Shown here piece by piece: positions 49,982-57,799 of a stretch of 64,000 nt of DNA. The translations under genes and the position numbers were made by a program. The notes under the pieces are model-generated. The model was not told the origin of the DNA, did not search any database, and saw nothing but the letters and a program-made list of their open reading frames with translations. Location: assembly GCF_001939065.1 (NCBI RefSeq), contig NZ_MPSZ01000001.1, positions 496,001 to 560,000 on the forward strand, read 5' to 3'. Positions within the stretch are counted from its first letter, which is position 1, and the number at the start of each line of letters is the position of its first letter. The stretch comes from Exiguobacterium indicum HHS 31 (GTDB lineage: Bacteria; Bacillota; Bacilli; Exiguobacteriales; Exiguobacteriaceae).

Positions 49982-50771
49982 ATGGGGATGGATCGTCGTC
50001 GGAGGTGGCGTCTTGTTTGCGAGCTTACTGACGCTATGGCAAACGGAGCAACCACGACGTGTACAAGCGAAGAACGTCTTTGCGACGAAAAAAATCGTCG
50101 TCGGAACGACCGGGGACTACAAACCATTCACCTACTTGAATCAAAAGACGAACGAGTACGAAGGGTTCGATATCGAAGTGATCCGTTCTTTCGCGAAGAC
50201 GACTGGCATCGATGTCGAGTTCGTTCCGACGACATGGCCGACGCTGTCTGCTGATCTTGCTAGCGGGAAATTCGATATGGTCGTCGGGGGTGTGACGAAA
50301 AACATCGAGCGCGAGATCATCGGCGACTTCACGTCGAGTTATCTGTCGTTCCAAAAGACACCGCTCGTCCGTAAAGAAGATGCTAAACGTCTTGCTTCGA
50401 TCGAACAAATCAATCGTCCTGACGTGACGATTGGTCTAAATCCAGGGGGAACGAATGAACAGTTCGTCCGTAAGACATTCACGAAGGCGAACATCGTCAT
50501 GTATGAGCAAAATCTTGACATTCCGCAAGCGGTTGCCTCAGGTGAAGTCGATGTCATGATCACCGATACGGTCGAGGCGATTCATTATGAAGCACTCGAC
50601 AAACGACTCGCGGCACCAAGAATTCAAGAAAAATGGATTCCGGCGGAGAAGAGCTATCTCGTCCGAGAGTCGGAAGGGGACGTCGTTGATGTCTTCAATC
50701 TGTGGATGCAATCGCACGAAGGTCAAGAAGAGATGGAGCAATTAAAAGAGAAATGGCAAGTAGCATCATAA
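49974..50771 (+). CDS. membrane-anchored PheC-like protein, copy 2
   Basis: A 265-residue paralogue of the previous gene, alike over its whole length: TTGDYKPFTYLNQ, TTWPTLSAD, GGVTKNIERE, LNPGGTNEQF and DVMITDTVEA. It too has an N-terminal hydrophobic segment (about 5-21) and no lipobox. Its start overlaps the end of copy 1 (8 nt) with GGAGCGGGAG upstream, so this is a recent or maintained tandem duplication in one operon. Copy 2 keeps the Asn-Pro-Gly-Gly-Thr-Asn-Glu loop, so both may be active. Confidence 0.75.
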   Translation: MSKWGWIVVGGGVLFASLLTLWQTEQPRRVQAKNVFATKKIVVGTTGDYKPFTYLNQKTNEYEGFDIEVIRSFAKTTGIDVEFVPTTWPTLSADLASGKFDMVVGGVTKNIEREIIGDFTSSYLSFQKTPLVRKEDAKRLASIEQINRPDVTIGLNPGGTNEQFVRKTFTKANIVMYEQNLDIPQAVASGEVDVMITDTVEAIHYEALDKRLAAPRIQEKWIPAEKSYLVRESEGDVVDVFNLWMQSHEGQEEMEQLKEKWQVAS

Positions 50772-50774
50772 AGG

Positions 50775-50811
50775 AATCGTGCCTCCGTATAACAGGAGGC
50801 ACGATTTTTTA
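50775..50811 (+). terminator. terminator of the PheC-like operon
   Basis: AATCGTGCCTCC (50775-50786) pairs with GGAGGCACGATT (50795-50806) and ends in a T run. Confidence 0.9.
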
Positions 50812-50873
50812 GTAACAGGAATCTAATGGGAAAGGGCGAACAAGTATATAGAAACAAATCAGGAGGAATCAAT

Positions 50874-51155
50874 ATGTTGAAAAACGTGTCAGCGAGACGA
50901 TGGCTCATCATGACCGTTCTTTTTGTTTGTATCACTTATGGATGGATCGTCATCGGAGATGCATGGATCAATCCTACATTGTTATTCGCAGAGGCGATTG
51001 TACTTGCGAGTGGTGCAGTGCTTTCGTTTAGTCTCGCGTTAGCGCGAGCCGTTCGCTTAAAAGGAATCGGATTAACGGTGATGCTGGCGTCGCTCGTCAC
51101 GACGCTCATGGTATCCGCCAGCGTCTTGTATGGTGTGTATCAGATTGTAGCATAA
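50874..51155 (+). CDS. small membrane protein of unknown function
   Basis: A 93-residue protein with three hydrophobic segments (about 9-27, 33-56 and 65-90) and few charged residues. AGGAGG precedes ATG 50874 closely; the frame to 50826 is an unsupported extension. It has its own weak terminator. I recognise no family. Confidence 0.65.
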   Translation: MLKNVSARRWLIMTVLFVCITYGWIVIGDAWINPTLLFAEAIVLASGAVLSFSLALARAVRLKGIGLTVMLASLVTTLMVSASVLYGVYQIVA

Positions 51156-51173
51156 TCGTTAAAGCTTGAATCA

Positions 51174-51199
51174 AGGCATCGAATCAGATGTCTTTTTTT
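51174..51199 (+). terminator. weak terminator
   Basis: AGGCATC (51174-51180) pairs with GATGTCT (51187-51193), including a G-U pair, before a run of seven T. Confidence 0.6.
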
Positions 51200-51267
51200 G
51201 ATTCGAGAACAGAAAAAACGGGAAAATCTTGGACATGACTTTGAATTCAGGGAAAGAAGGAATGAAG

Positions 51268-52185
51268 ATGATTCATGTCGAGAATTTGACGAAGACGTAT
51301 GATGGGAAAGATGTCGTCAAAGGCATCTCGTTCGATGTAGAGGCAGGAGAGATCTTTGCTTTTCTAGGACCGAACGGGGCTGGAAAGTCGACGACCGTCC
51401 AGATGCTGACGACGTTGATTCCAATTTCCGGAGGTCGGGCGACGATTCAGGAATTTGATGTCGTCAAACAGGAAAAACAGGTCCGATTGCAGATTGGGGT
51501 CGCCTTACAAGATACCGGCATCGATGAGGATTTGACTGGGCTTGAATTACTCGTCCTACAAGGGAAATTATTTGGATTAAGTCAGACGGAAGCAAAAACA
51601 CGGGCAGAGGAATTGTTGCAGCTCGTCGGACTCGATCAAGACGGCAAGCGTCGATCTGGCACTTACTCCGGTGGGATGAAACGTCGGCTTGACCTCGCTT
51701 TGACACTCGTCCATCAACCGACTGTTTTGTTCCTTGACGAACCAACGACCGGACTCGACCCCGCGAGCCGTGTACAAATCTGGAACGAGGTCCGACGATT
51801 AAACGAAGAGTTCGGAACAACGATCTTTTTGACGACACAGTACTTGGAAGAAGCCGATCAGCTAGCCGACCGAATCGCGATCATCAATGAGGGACAATTG
51901 ATTGCGGAAGGAACGGCAGCTGAGCTAAAGGCAGCAAACGGGGAAGAGCGGATTGAATTGACATTTGTGGAAAAAGAGGACGAACGAATCGTCATAGAGA
52001 CGTTTGCCGGTCGTCAGGAAAAAGATCGTCTCGTCATTCCTTCGCGGGGAACGGAAACCTTGCGCGCGGTCGTCCGTTTTCTTGACGAACGGAAGATCGT
52101 TGCGACGTCACTGGTCGTCAAACAACCGTCGCTTGATGATGTCTTCATTCGCTTGACGGGGCAAGCCTATAAGGAGGAATCCTGA
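51268..52185 (+). CDS. ABC transporter ATP-binding protein (DrrA-type)
   Basis: A 305-residue ATPase of the drug/antibiotic exporter (DrrA/CcmA) group. Walker A is GPNGAGKSTTVQML, the signature YSGGMKRRLDLALTL, and Walker B VLFLDEPTTGLDP. The C-terminal extension after about 220 with QPSLDDVFIRLTG is characteristic of DrrA-type subunits. ATG 51268 is 6 nt after AGAAGGA; ATG 51262 and an upstream extension are less likely. It pairs with the permease gene 1 nt downstream. Confidence 0.9.
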   Translation: MIHVENLTKTYDGKDVVKGISFDVEAGEIFAFLGPNGAGKSTTVQMLTTLIPISGGRATIQEFDVVKQEKQVRLQIGVALQDTGIDEDLTGLELLVLQGKLFGLSQTEAKTRAEELLQLVGLDQDGKRRSGTYSGGMKRRLDLALTLVHQPTVLFLDEPTTGLDPASRVQIWNEVRRLNEEFGTTIFLTTQYLEEADQLADRIAIINEGQLIAEGTAAELKAANGEERIELTFVEKEDERIVIETFAGRQEKDRLVIPSRGTETLRAVVRFLDERKIVATSLVVKQPSLDDVFIRLTGQAYKEES

Positions 52186-52186
52186 C

Positions 52187-52954
52187 ATGGTACGGGAAAC
52201 TTGGTTTTTGATGCGTCGGAGTCTACTCGTCACGTTACGTAATCCGTTTTCCTTCATTCCGAATTTGATCATTAGTGTCTTTTTCCTGCTCGTCTACACG
52301 AGTGGTTTGTCCGGAATCTCGAATTTACCGCAGTTCGATGGCGTCGATTATTTGAACTTCATTCTGCCAGTTTCAATCGTTTCGGGTGCTGTTGGTGGAG
52401 CCGGGGGAGCCGGTCAAGCACTCGTCAAGGATATCGAGAGTGGTTACTTCGCACGACTCTTATTGACACCCGTCTCGCGAACAGCGATCGTTCTCGGACC
52501 GATGCTTGCCGGGATGTTGCAATTATTCGTTCAAACGTTACTGATTTTCGGGATGGCCTTTTTGCTTGGTCTATCGATTCCAGTCGGTGTCAGCGGCTTT
52601 TTCTTGACGATTTTACTCGCGCTCGGATTTGGACTCGCCTTTGCCGGTTACTCGGTCGGTGTCGCTTTGAAGACACGGAATGCGCAAGCCGCTCAAGCCG
52701 GAACGCTCTTATTCTTCCCGCTGATTTTCCTGTCGACGACGTTTGTGCCGAAAGACTTGATTGAAGCCGAATGGCTCAAGATTGCTGCGACGATCAATCC
52801 GACGACCTATATCATGGAAGGGATGCGTAGTGTGTTGACCCGTTCGGAGATTGATTGGTCGGTTTATTGGCAAGGTTTGATCGTCGCTGCTGTTCTCAGC
52901 ATTGCGATGGTGATCTTTGCTGCGTTGAACGCACGCGGAGCGTTGAAAAAGTAA
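52187..52954 (+). CDS. ABC-2-type permease (DrrB-type)
   Basis: A 255-residue membrane protein with six hydrophobic segments. VKDIESGYFARLLLTPVSR and the later LSTTFVPKDLIEAEWLKIAA with INPTTYIMEGMR are hallmarks of DrrB-type ABC-2 permeases. With the preceding ATPase it forms an exporter, probably of a hydrophobic or antibiotic-like compound that cannot be named. AAGGAGGAA precedes ATG 52187. Confidence 0.9.
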   Translation: MVRETWFLMRRSLLVTLRNPFSFIPNLIISVFFLLVYTSGLSGISNLPQFDGVDYLNFILPVSIVSGAVGGAGGAGQALVKDIESGYFARLLLTPVSRTAIVLGPMLAGMLQLFVQTLLIFGMAFLLGLSIPVGVSGFFLTILLALGFGLAFAGYSVGVALKTRNAQAAQAGTLLFFPLIFLSTTFVPKDLIEAEWLKIAATINPTTYIMEGMRSVLTRSEIDWSVYWQGLIVAAVLSIAMVIFAALNARGALKK

Positions 52955-52986
52955 AAAAATGGACCCGTTTTTAAGTGGGTCCATTT
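52955..52986. terminator. terminator between the exporter and asp23
   Basis: AAATGGACCC (52957-52966) pairs with GGGTCCATTT (52977-52986). The T run is best on the minus strand, serving asp23, but the hairpin probably stops both converging units. Confidence 0.8.
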
Positions 52987-53010
52987 CATGCGGCTATCTA
53001 GTTGATTGTC

Positions 53011-53448
53011 TTATTTCAAATCGCGTTTTTCTTCCTCTTCTTTCGACGATTTACTTTTTGCGTCGAACTCGGAACGCGTCATGACGTCTTCGACATGCAT
53101 ATTGATTTCGACGACATCGAGTCCTGTCATATCATGGACTGATTTTTTGATTTTTGAGACAGCGTCTTGGAAGATGGACGGAATGTTTTTGCCGTACTCG
53201 ACGATGACTTTTAAGTCGAGTGCGACTTGTCGTTCGCCGACTTCCGCGTCAATGCCTTTTGTGATATCTTCCGTGCTCCGGAAACGATCTGTCAATCCAC
53301 TCATGAAGCCACCGCTCATTGAGAGGATGCCTTTGACATCATTTGATGCGATACCGGCGATTTTTTTAATGACTTGATCTTCGAATGTGAGTTTGTTTTC
53401 GCGTACTACTTCGTTTTCGTTTTGTTTAGTGTTGATTTCGTTAGCCAT
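53011..53448 (-). CDS. asp23: Asp23/Gls24 family envelope stress protein
   Basis: A 145-residue protein of the Asp23/Gls24 family. The core LTFEDQVIKKIAGIASNDVK, then LDLKVIVEYGKNIPSIFQDA and VVEINMHVEDV, is typical; the ends are charged and probably flexible. In Staphylococcus, Asp23 forms a layer at the membrane held by AmaP and is induced by alkaline stress and SigB. Here it is last in an amaP-DUF2273-asp23 operon behind a SigB-type promoter. Confidence 0.9.
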   Translation of the reverse strand: MANEINTKQNENEVVRENKLTFEDQVIKKIAGIASNDVKGILSMSGGFMSGLTDRFRSTEDITKGIDAEVGERQVALDLKVIVEYGKNIPSIFQDAVSKIKKSVHDMTGLDVVEINMHVEDVMTRSEFDAKSKSSKEEEEKRDLK

Positions 53449-53500
53449 GAGAAATCTCTCCTTTTAGTGTAAGTTGAATGATTTTTTATTTTCTGTATGC

Positions 53501-53707
53501 TCAATCCCGTTGAAAGAATTGAATCCATCCCTCGACATCGAGCGCATTGTCCCGCCACTGACCAATCAAGTAACCGATTGTTGCGAATACGATGATCAAC
53601 AACGTCGGTCCAAAACCGATCGTCAAGAACAAGGTGGCGAGGATCAGTCCGACTAGCCCGCCGAGTAGACGGTAGCGATACGGACGAAGTGCTTCGCTCG
53701 TTTTCAT
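53501..53707 (-). CDS. DUF2273 small membrane protein
   Basis: A 68-residue protein with two hydrophobic segments (about 12-29 and 33-48) and WRDNALDVEGWIQFFQRD at the end, fitting DUF2273. It always sits between amaP and asp23 in this kind of operon and may help to anchor the Asp23 layer (inference). AGAGGAGG lies just before its ATG. Confidence 0.85.
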   Translation of the reverse strand: MKTSEALRPYRYRLLGGLVGLILATLFLTIGFGPTLLIIVFATIGYLIGQWRDNALDVEGWIQFFQRD

Positions 53708-53727
53708 GATCTTCCTCCTCTCGTATC

Positions 53728-54270
53728 TTAGACGACGCGTTCAGACGTTTTCGTCTTCGTGTCACTAATCCGGACGCGTGTTTTTGTGACAGGTAGTTCG
53801 AGTAATGATTCGACCGCATTCTTGGCGCGTTCTTGAATGTCTTTTCCGATTGTCGGCAAGCCTTCTTGACCGAAGACGGAACAGTCGACTTCAAGCGCGA
53901 CGGTTTCTTTTTTCGAGTGAATGTCTGCGTTGACGCGTGGCGAACGTACGCCGTTGATACCGCGAATCGACTCGAGTGCCGTTCGTTCGATCGTTTGCTT
54001 AGAGATCGTGATATTCCCGTCACCCGTTTGAATCAGGAGACGTTGTCCTTTTGAACGACTGAGTAGTCCAGTGAATAATAGAATGACAAATACGAATGCT
54101 AGGAAGCCACCAAGTGATAAAATCGTGTAGCTATACCATTGTTGATCTTGCCACTGTTCAATCAAAGGACTGAGTCGTGGAACATCATAAACGCCAAGTA
54201 CAAGAAGACCGACGCTGACTAAACCGAGAATGCCGATCAGAACGAGTAGGAAACGATTGAATCCGTTCAT
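53728..54270 (-). CDS. amaP: Asp23 membrane anchor AmaP
   Basis: A 180-residue protein with two N-terminal membrane segments (about 5-27 and 50-72) followed by a cytosolic Asp23-like domain (ISKQTIERTALESIRGINGV, ALEVDCSVFGQ, RVRISDTKTK). This is the AmaP layout. AAAGGAGAG precedes ATG 54270; the frame to 54324 is an extension without support. First gene of the operon. Confidence 0.87.
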   Translation of the reverse strand: MNGFNRFLLVLIGILGLVSVGLLVLGVYDVPRLSPLIEQWQDQQWYSYTILSLGGFLAFVFVILLFTGLLSRSKGQRLLIQTGDGNITISKQTIERTALESIRGINGVRSPRVNADIHSKKETVALEVDCSVFGQEGLPTIGKDIQERAKNAVESLLELPVTKTRVRISDTKTKTSERVV

Positions 54271-54349
54271 ATTACATCTCTCCTTTCTGCCGTTAAATTG
54301 TTTTAACGTGATTGTTCTACACATGAAATATTATGTGTATGGTGAGAAT

Positions 54350-54374
54350 ATTCCCGCTCAAACGAACTCGAAAC
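54350..54374 (-). promoter_or_regulatory. SigB-type promoter of amaP-DUF2273-asp23
   Basis: Read on the minus strand, GTTTCG (54374-54369), 13 nt and GGGAAT (54355-54350) fit the SigB pattern. It is 80 nt upstream of the amaP start. SigB control of asp23 operons is known in Staphylococcus. Confidence 0.65.
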
Positions 54375-54563
54375 ATGAAAATGCACTTAGAATCAAAAGA
54401 CTATTTATTCTGAAAATTTATCTATTTATTAGAAAAATAGTAGATGAAATACGGCTTTACGCATTGAAATCAAGAATATTACGACGTCTTAAGGGTTTAA
54501 GCGTTCGCGAAAAATATCTATCATGAATATTATTCAATGTCAATATAGAAAATCATCTCCATC

Positions 54564-54595
54564 AAAAAACTCCTCTCATGCGGTCATGAGAGGAG
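54564..54595 (-). terminator. terminator of the amino acid permease gene
   Basis: CTCCTCTCATG (54570-54580) and CATGAGAGGAG (54585-54595) form a perfect 11-bp stem; on the minus strand it runs into six T. Confidence 0.88.
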
Positions 54596-54605
54596 AGACA
54601 GACGT

Positions 54606-55973
54606 TTATTTTTCGATTTTTGGTACTTTTACGATGTAATAGACCATACTTAAGATCAAGAAAGCGACTCCGATTAAGATCGAGACGCGTGTCTCATCGT
54701 TGAACAACATCCCGACGAGCACTGTCACCAGCGCAACGATCGACAGATAGTTCGTCACCGGCGCACCGGGCATCTTGAACGGATGTGAGGCTGTCCGTTC
54801 ACTTTCAAGTTTACGATACCGAATATGACTGATTAAAATCGCAAACCACGGCACCATCCCTGGTAGTACCGAAGCACTGTAGACATAAACGAAGATGTTC
54901 GTATCCTTCCCGAGAACGAGTGGCAAGGTGATATCGAGAATGACACCGAAGAAAATCCCGATTGAAATCGCGAAGACCGTGTAGAATGGAATGCCGCGTT
55001 TGTTGACCTTTAAGAAGAAGGACGGCACTTGTCCTTTTTCAGCCAATGCATAGATCATCCGGCTTGCGCTGAAGATCCCGGAGTTACAACCGGATAAAGC
55101 GGCTGTGATGACGACGAAGTTGATGATACCGGCAGCAATCGTGACACCAACCTTGGCGAATGTCGCAACGAACGGACTGCCGAGATCCGACAACTCATTC
55201 CATGGATACACCGTAACGATGATGAAGATGGATCCGACGTAGAAAATCAAAATTCGCCAGACGACACCATTGATTGCCTTCGTAATGTTCTTCTCTGGAT
55301 CTTTCGTTTCTCCAGCTGTCACGCCGATCAACTCAACACCGATGTAAGAGGCGAAGACGATCGAGAGCGCAAAGAAGAAGCCGGTGAAACCATTCGTGAA
55401 GAATCCACCGTTCGCCCAAAGATTCGAGAAGCCGACCGGGTTTCCGTCATTCCCTAGACCAAAGAAGATGATGCCGAATCCGGCGACGATCATCAGAAGA
55501 ATCGTTATTACCTTGATTGAGGCGAACCAGAACTCGAGTTCACCGAACATCTTGACGGAAGCGAGGTTCGCGAGCGTCAAGAGAATGATGACGACGACGC
55601 CTGGAATCCAAGTCGGTAGTTCCGGCCACCAAAAGCGTAAGTATGTCCCGACAGCGATGACTTCACTCATCCCGACGACGACCCAGTTGAAGATATTACT
55701 GCTTGCTGTCAAGAAACCAGCTGCTGGATGGATATAGTCGTTTGCGAACTTTGCGTACGAACCACTGTGAGGATGGGTGTAGACCATCTCACCAAGTGCC
55801 CGCATGATGAAAAAGATAAAGACTCCTGCTAGCATGTACGCGAGTAAGACGGATGGTCCCGTCCAAGCAATCGTACTCGATGCTCCAAGGAAAAGACCGA
55901 CCCCGATCGTTCCTCCGAGTGCAATCATTTGTACCTGTCGTGCTGTTAAATCTCGTTTCAAATTCGAACTCAT
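54606..55973 (-). CDS. amino acid permease (APC superfamily)
   Basis: A 455-residue transporter with 12 hydrophobic segments. ALGGTIGVGLFLGASSTIAW near the N-terminus is the APC substrate-binding helix, and RALGEMVYTHPHSGSYAKFA follows; both are typical of the GabP/RocE/ProY-type amino acid transporter group. The substrate is uncertain. ATG 55973 follows GGGGGA by 6 nt; a second ATG at 55976 and TTG 55985 are less likely. A near-perfect palindrome overlaps the promoter region upstream. Confidence 0.88.
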   Translation of the reverse strand: MSSNLKRDLTARQVQMIALGGTIGVGLFLGASSTIAWTGPSVLLAYMLAGVFIFFIMRALGEMVYTHPHSGSYAKFANDYIHPAAGFLTASSNIFNWVVVGMSEVIAVGTYLRFWWPELPTWIPGVVVIILLTLANLASVKMFGELEFWFASIKVITILLMIVAGFGIIFFGLGNDGNPVGFSNLWANGGFFTNGFTGFFFALSIVFASYIGVELIGVTAGETKDPEKNITKAINGVVWRILIFYVGSIFIIVTVYPWNELSDLGSPFVATFAKVGVTIAAGIINFVVITAALSGCNSGIFSASRMIYALAEKGQVPSFFLKVNKRGIPFYTVFAISIGIFFGVILDITLPLVLGKDTNIFVYVYSASVLPGMVPWFAILISHIRYRKLESERTASHPFKMPGAPVTNYLSIVALVTVLVGMLFNDETRVSILIGVAFLILSMVYYIVKVPKIEK

Positions 55974-56008
55974 CATTTCCCCCAAAAAAATTCTGTGACG
56001 TCATAATG

Positions 56009-56027
56009 TTCAGACAATTTGTCCGAA
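56009..56027. promoter_or_regulatory. palindromic candidate operator upstream of the amino acid permease
   Basis: TTCAGACAA-T-TTGTCCGAA is a 19-bp palindrome with a single mismatch. It lies just downstream of a possible minus-strand -10 (TATAGT, 56035-56030), the place for a repressor. The regulator is not known to me. Confidence 0.4.
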
Positions 56028-56139
56028 TAACTATAACGCTGAGTATACTATCCTCAGATAGAACTCGCTAGTCTTTTTGAAAATTTGGGTTAGAGGTTTT
56101 CAAAAGTAAAAAGATTATGAAACAACTGTGTAATGGCTT

Positions 56140-57024
56140 TCATTTGCCTGCTAAGAGAGAGACAAGTCGCTGACCGAGTCTCCCGAAATATAGGTGTTCC
56201 GAGGTCGCTAGTACGATCAAGTCATTACGCATTGTAAGGTCACCTGACAGGGTATTTCCCTGTTCTGTCATGAATCGAATCGAACGAACACTTTCAAAGA
56301 GCGTACCTTTCCGTTCGAGTAAATGTGCTTCATCAGAATTTGCGGCAAGCAGAAAATCGTCGTACCGAGCGAACTGAGAAAAGGCGATCGTAGGTGCCTC
56401 ACAGACGAGATCTTCCTCTTGATCGATACGAATGAAACAGTAATCAGAGTAGTAGAAGAACCAGATTTCTTTTGATGAACAGACGTTTAAGGCGTAACAA
56501 TCATCAATCGGGTATTGACGGTTTTTATATTTTACTTCGCCCGTATCGTCAAAAGCGACGAGACCAAAGGCACCATTTGAACTGGTTACGGCGTCAGCAT
56601 AGACACCTTCGTCAAAATAACTGACCCAAATCCACCCTCGTTCATCGATTTGCATGTTTTGAATCCCATCATCTAAACAAAATTGATTGACTAGATTTCC
56701 CTGAACATCATAAATAAAGGCATTCGGCAACCACGTTCCGTCTACGTCATCATCGCAACGGGAAGCGACGAGTAACAAACGTCCATCCGGAAATCGATCG
56801 ACGAGCGAAAAATCAATTTCGCTTTTTTTAACGATCGTCGTCTTACGCCAATCATCCTTCAATTGATGAATGGAAAGGACGTGTTCATTGCGTGCTTCGT
56901 CGAGGGTTTCTTCGACGATTAAAATATGTCCGTCGACGGTGATCCCGGTCGCGACAGGATGACCCGCCCGATAGGATGCAGTCAAACGACGTAACGGAAA
57001 ATGAGCAAGTGGGGATGTGAGCAT
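56140..57024 (-). CDS. hypothetical protein, probable beta-propeller
   Basis: A 294-residue protein without signal peptide or membrane segments. It has many short beta-type repeats with Trp and Asp, such as GHILIVEETLDEA, DGRLLLVASRCDDD, ERGWIWVSYFDEGVYAD and KEIWFFYYSDYC, which suggest a propeller fold, like phage- and Bacillus-type 'WD40-like' hypothetical proteins. ATG 57024 follows AGGAGGT. Function unknown. Confidence 0.65.
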   Translation of the reverse strand: MLTSPLAHFPLRRLTASYRAGHPVATGITVDGHILIVEETLDEARNEHVLSIHQLKDDWRKTTIVKKSEIDFSLVDRFPDGRLLLVASRCDDDVDGTWLPNAFIYDVQGNLVNQFCLDDGIQNMQIDERGWIWVSYFDEGVYADAVTSSNGAFGLVAFDDTGEVKYKNRQYPIDDCYALNVCSSKEIWFFYYSDYCFIRIDQEEDLVCEAPTIAFSQFARYDDFLLAANSDEAHLLERKGTLFESVRSIRFMTEQGNTLSGDLTMRNDLIVLATSEHLYFGRLGQRLVSLLAGK

Positions 57025-57082
57025 GGCAGGACCTCCTGTTTGTTTAAAAAAACAGTCCGTCGTCAGACAGACTGCTAGTTGT

Positions 57083-57676
57083 TCAAACCGTTCGTTGACG
57101 GCGTTTGTAGATGACATAGAAGATGATCAAGACGACGGCAGCGATTAGGACACCGTTCGTGTACGGTGCAGCCACTTCCTTGATCGAGCGCCAGTTCGTT
57201 CCGAGCGTTTCACCAAGATACAGGAACAAGATCGACCACGGAATGATCGCAAGCACCGTATAAAGAGAAAACTTCGTTTGATCCATCTTGGCAAGACCTG
57301 CCGGAATCGAGATGGCATGACGGACGACCGGAATGAAACGGGCTCCAAAGATGACGCCTTGTCCGTACTTTAAGAACCAACGCTCGGCTAGATCGAGATG
57401 ATGTTCTGAAATCAAAACATACTTCCCGTATTTCAGGATAAGGGGACGACCGCCGTAGCGAGCGAACCAATATAAGAATAATTGCGAGAATAATCCACCG
57501 ATGACGGCAGCGACGATAGCAAGCGGCCAGCCGATCGTTCCTTGGGAAATCATGAATCCACCGTAAGAGAGGACGATTTCACTCGGTATGATTTCAATCA
57601 TCAACCCGAGGGCGATGCCGAAATATCCGAGATCGGCAAGCGAAAGCAAAATCTGGTTGACGACTTGAGATAACAC
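57083..57676 (-). CDS. DedA-family membrane protein
   Basis: A 197-residue DedA/SNARE-associated protein with five or six hydrophobic segments. ALGLMIEIIPSEIVLSYGGF, then GRPLILKYGKYVLISEHHL and FGARFIPVVRHAISIPAGLA, contain the conserved Glu and the FxxRxxPxxR motif needed for DedA function. Members flip polyprenyl-phosphate or phosphatidylethanolamine lipids. GTG 57676 has AAAGGAG 9 nt upstream; TTG 57685 overlaps that site. Confidence 0.88.
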   Translation of the reverse strand: MLSQVVNQILLSLADLGYFGIALGLMIEIIPSEIVLSYGGFMISQGTIGWPLAIVAAVIGGLFSQLFLYWFARYGGRPLILKYGKYVLISEHHLDLAERWFLKYGQGVIFGARFIPVVRHAISIPAGLAKMDQTKFSLYTVLAIIPWSILFLYLGETLGTNWRSIKEVAAPYTNGVLIAAVVLIIFYVIYKRRQRTV

Positions 57677-57762
57677 GTTAGACAACTCCTTTGTATCAGT
57701 TCATTCCTTTATTTTAGAGAACCGAGGACGAAATGAAAAGGAAAAAAACGGAGACGATTCAA

Positions 57763-57795
57763 AAGACGGATTCGCGATGACAGCGAATCCGTCTT
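57763..57795 (-). terminator. terminator of the Na+/H+ antiporter-like gene
   Basis: AAGACGGATTCGC (57763-57775, with one extra A/T pair) and GCGAATCCGTCTT (57783-57795) form a perfect stem directly after the stop on the minus strand, ending in TTTT. Confidence 0.8.
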
Positions 57796-57799
57796 GTTT

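Larger units (their letters stand above)
54271..54605. other. intergenic region between amaP and the permease gene
   Basis: This AT-rich gap carries the SigB-type promoter of amaP (54350-54374) and the terminator of the permease gene (54564-54595). The stretch 54375-54563 shows no gene with a ribosome binding site. A 66-codon frame from 54326 runs through the promoter on the other strand and is probably noise. Confidence 0.55.

Noticed and set aside
49151-50771. Reading the two PheC-like genes as an amino acid ABC importer
   Set aside because: No permease or ATPase of the polar amino acid type is adjacent; the exporter genes at 51.3-53 kb are of the DrrAB type and are separated by terminators.
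54404-54418. CodY-like TTTATTCTGAAAATT
   Set aside because: It has three mismatches, lies in AT-rich DNA, and is downstream of the amino acid permease rather than at its promoter.
54326-54526. 66-codon frame across from the amaP promoter
   Set aside because: It has no ribosome binding site, odd Lys/Arg/Leu-rich AT-driven composition, and overlaps the SigB-type promoter on the other strand.
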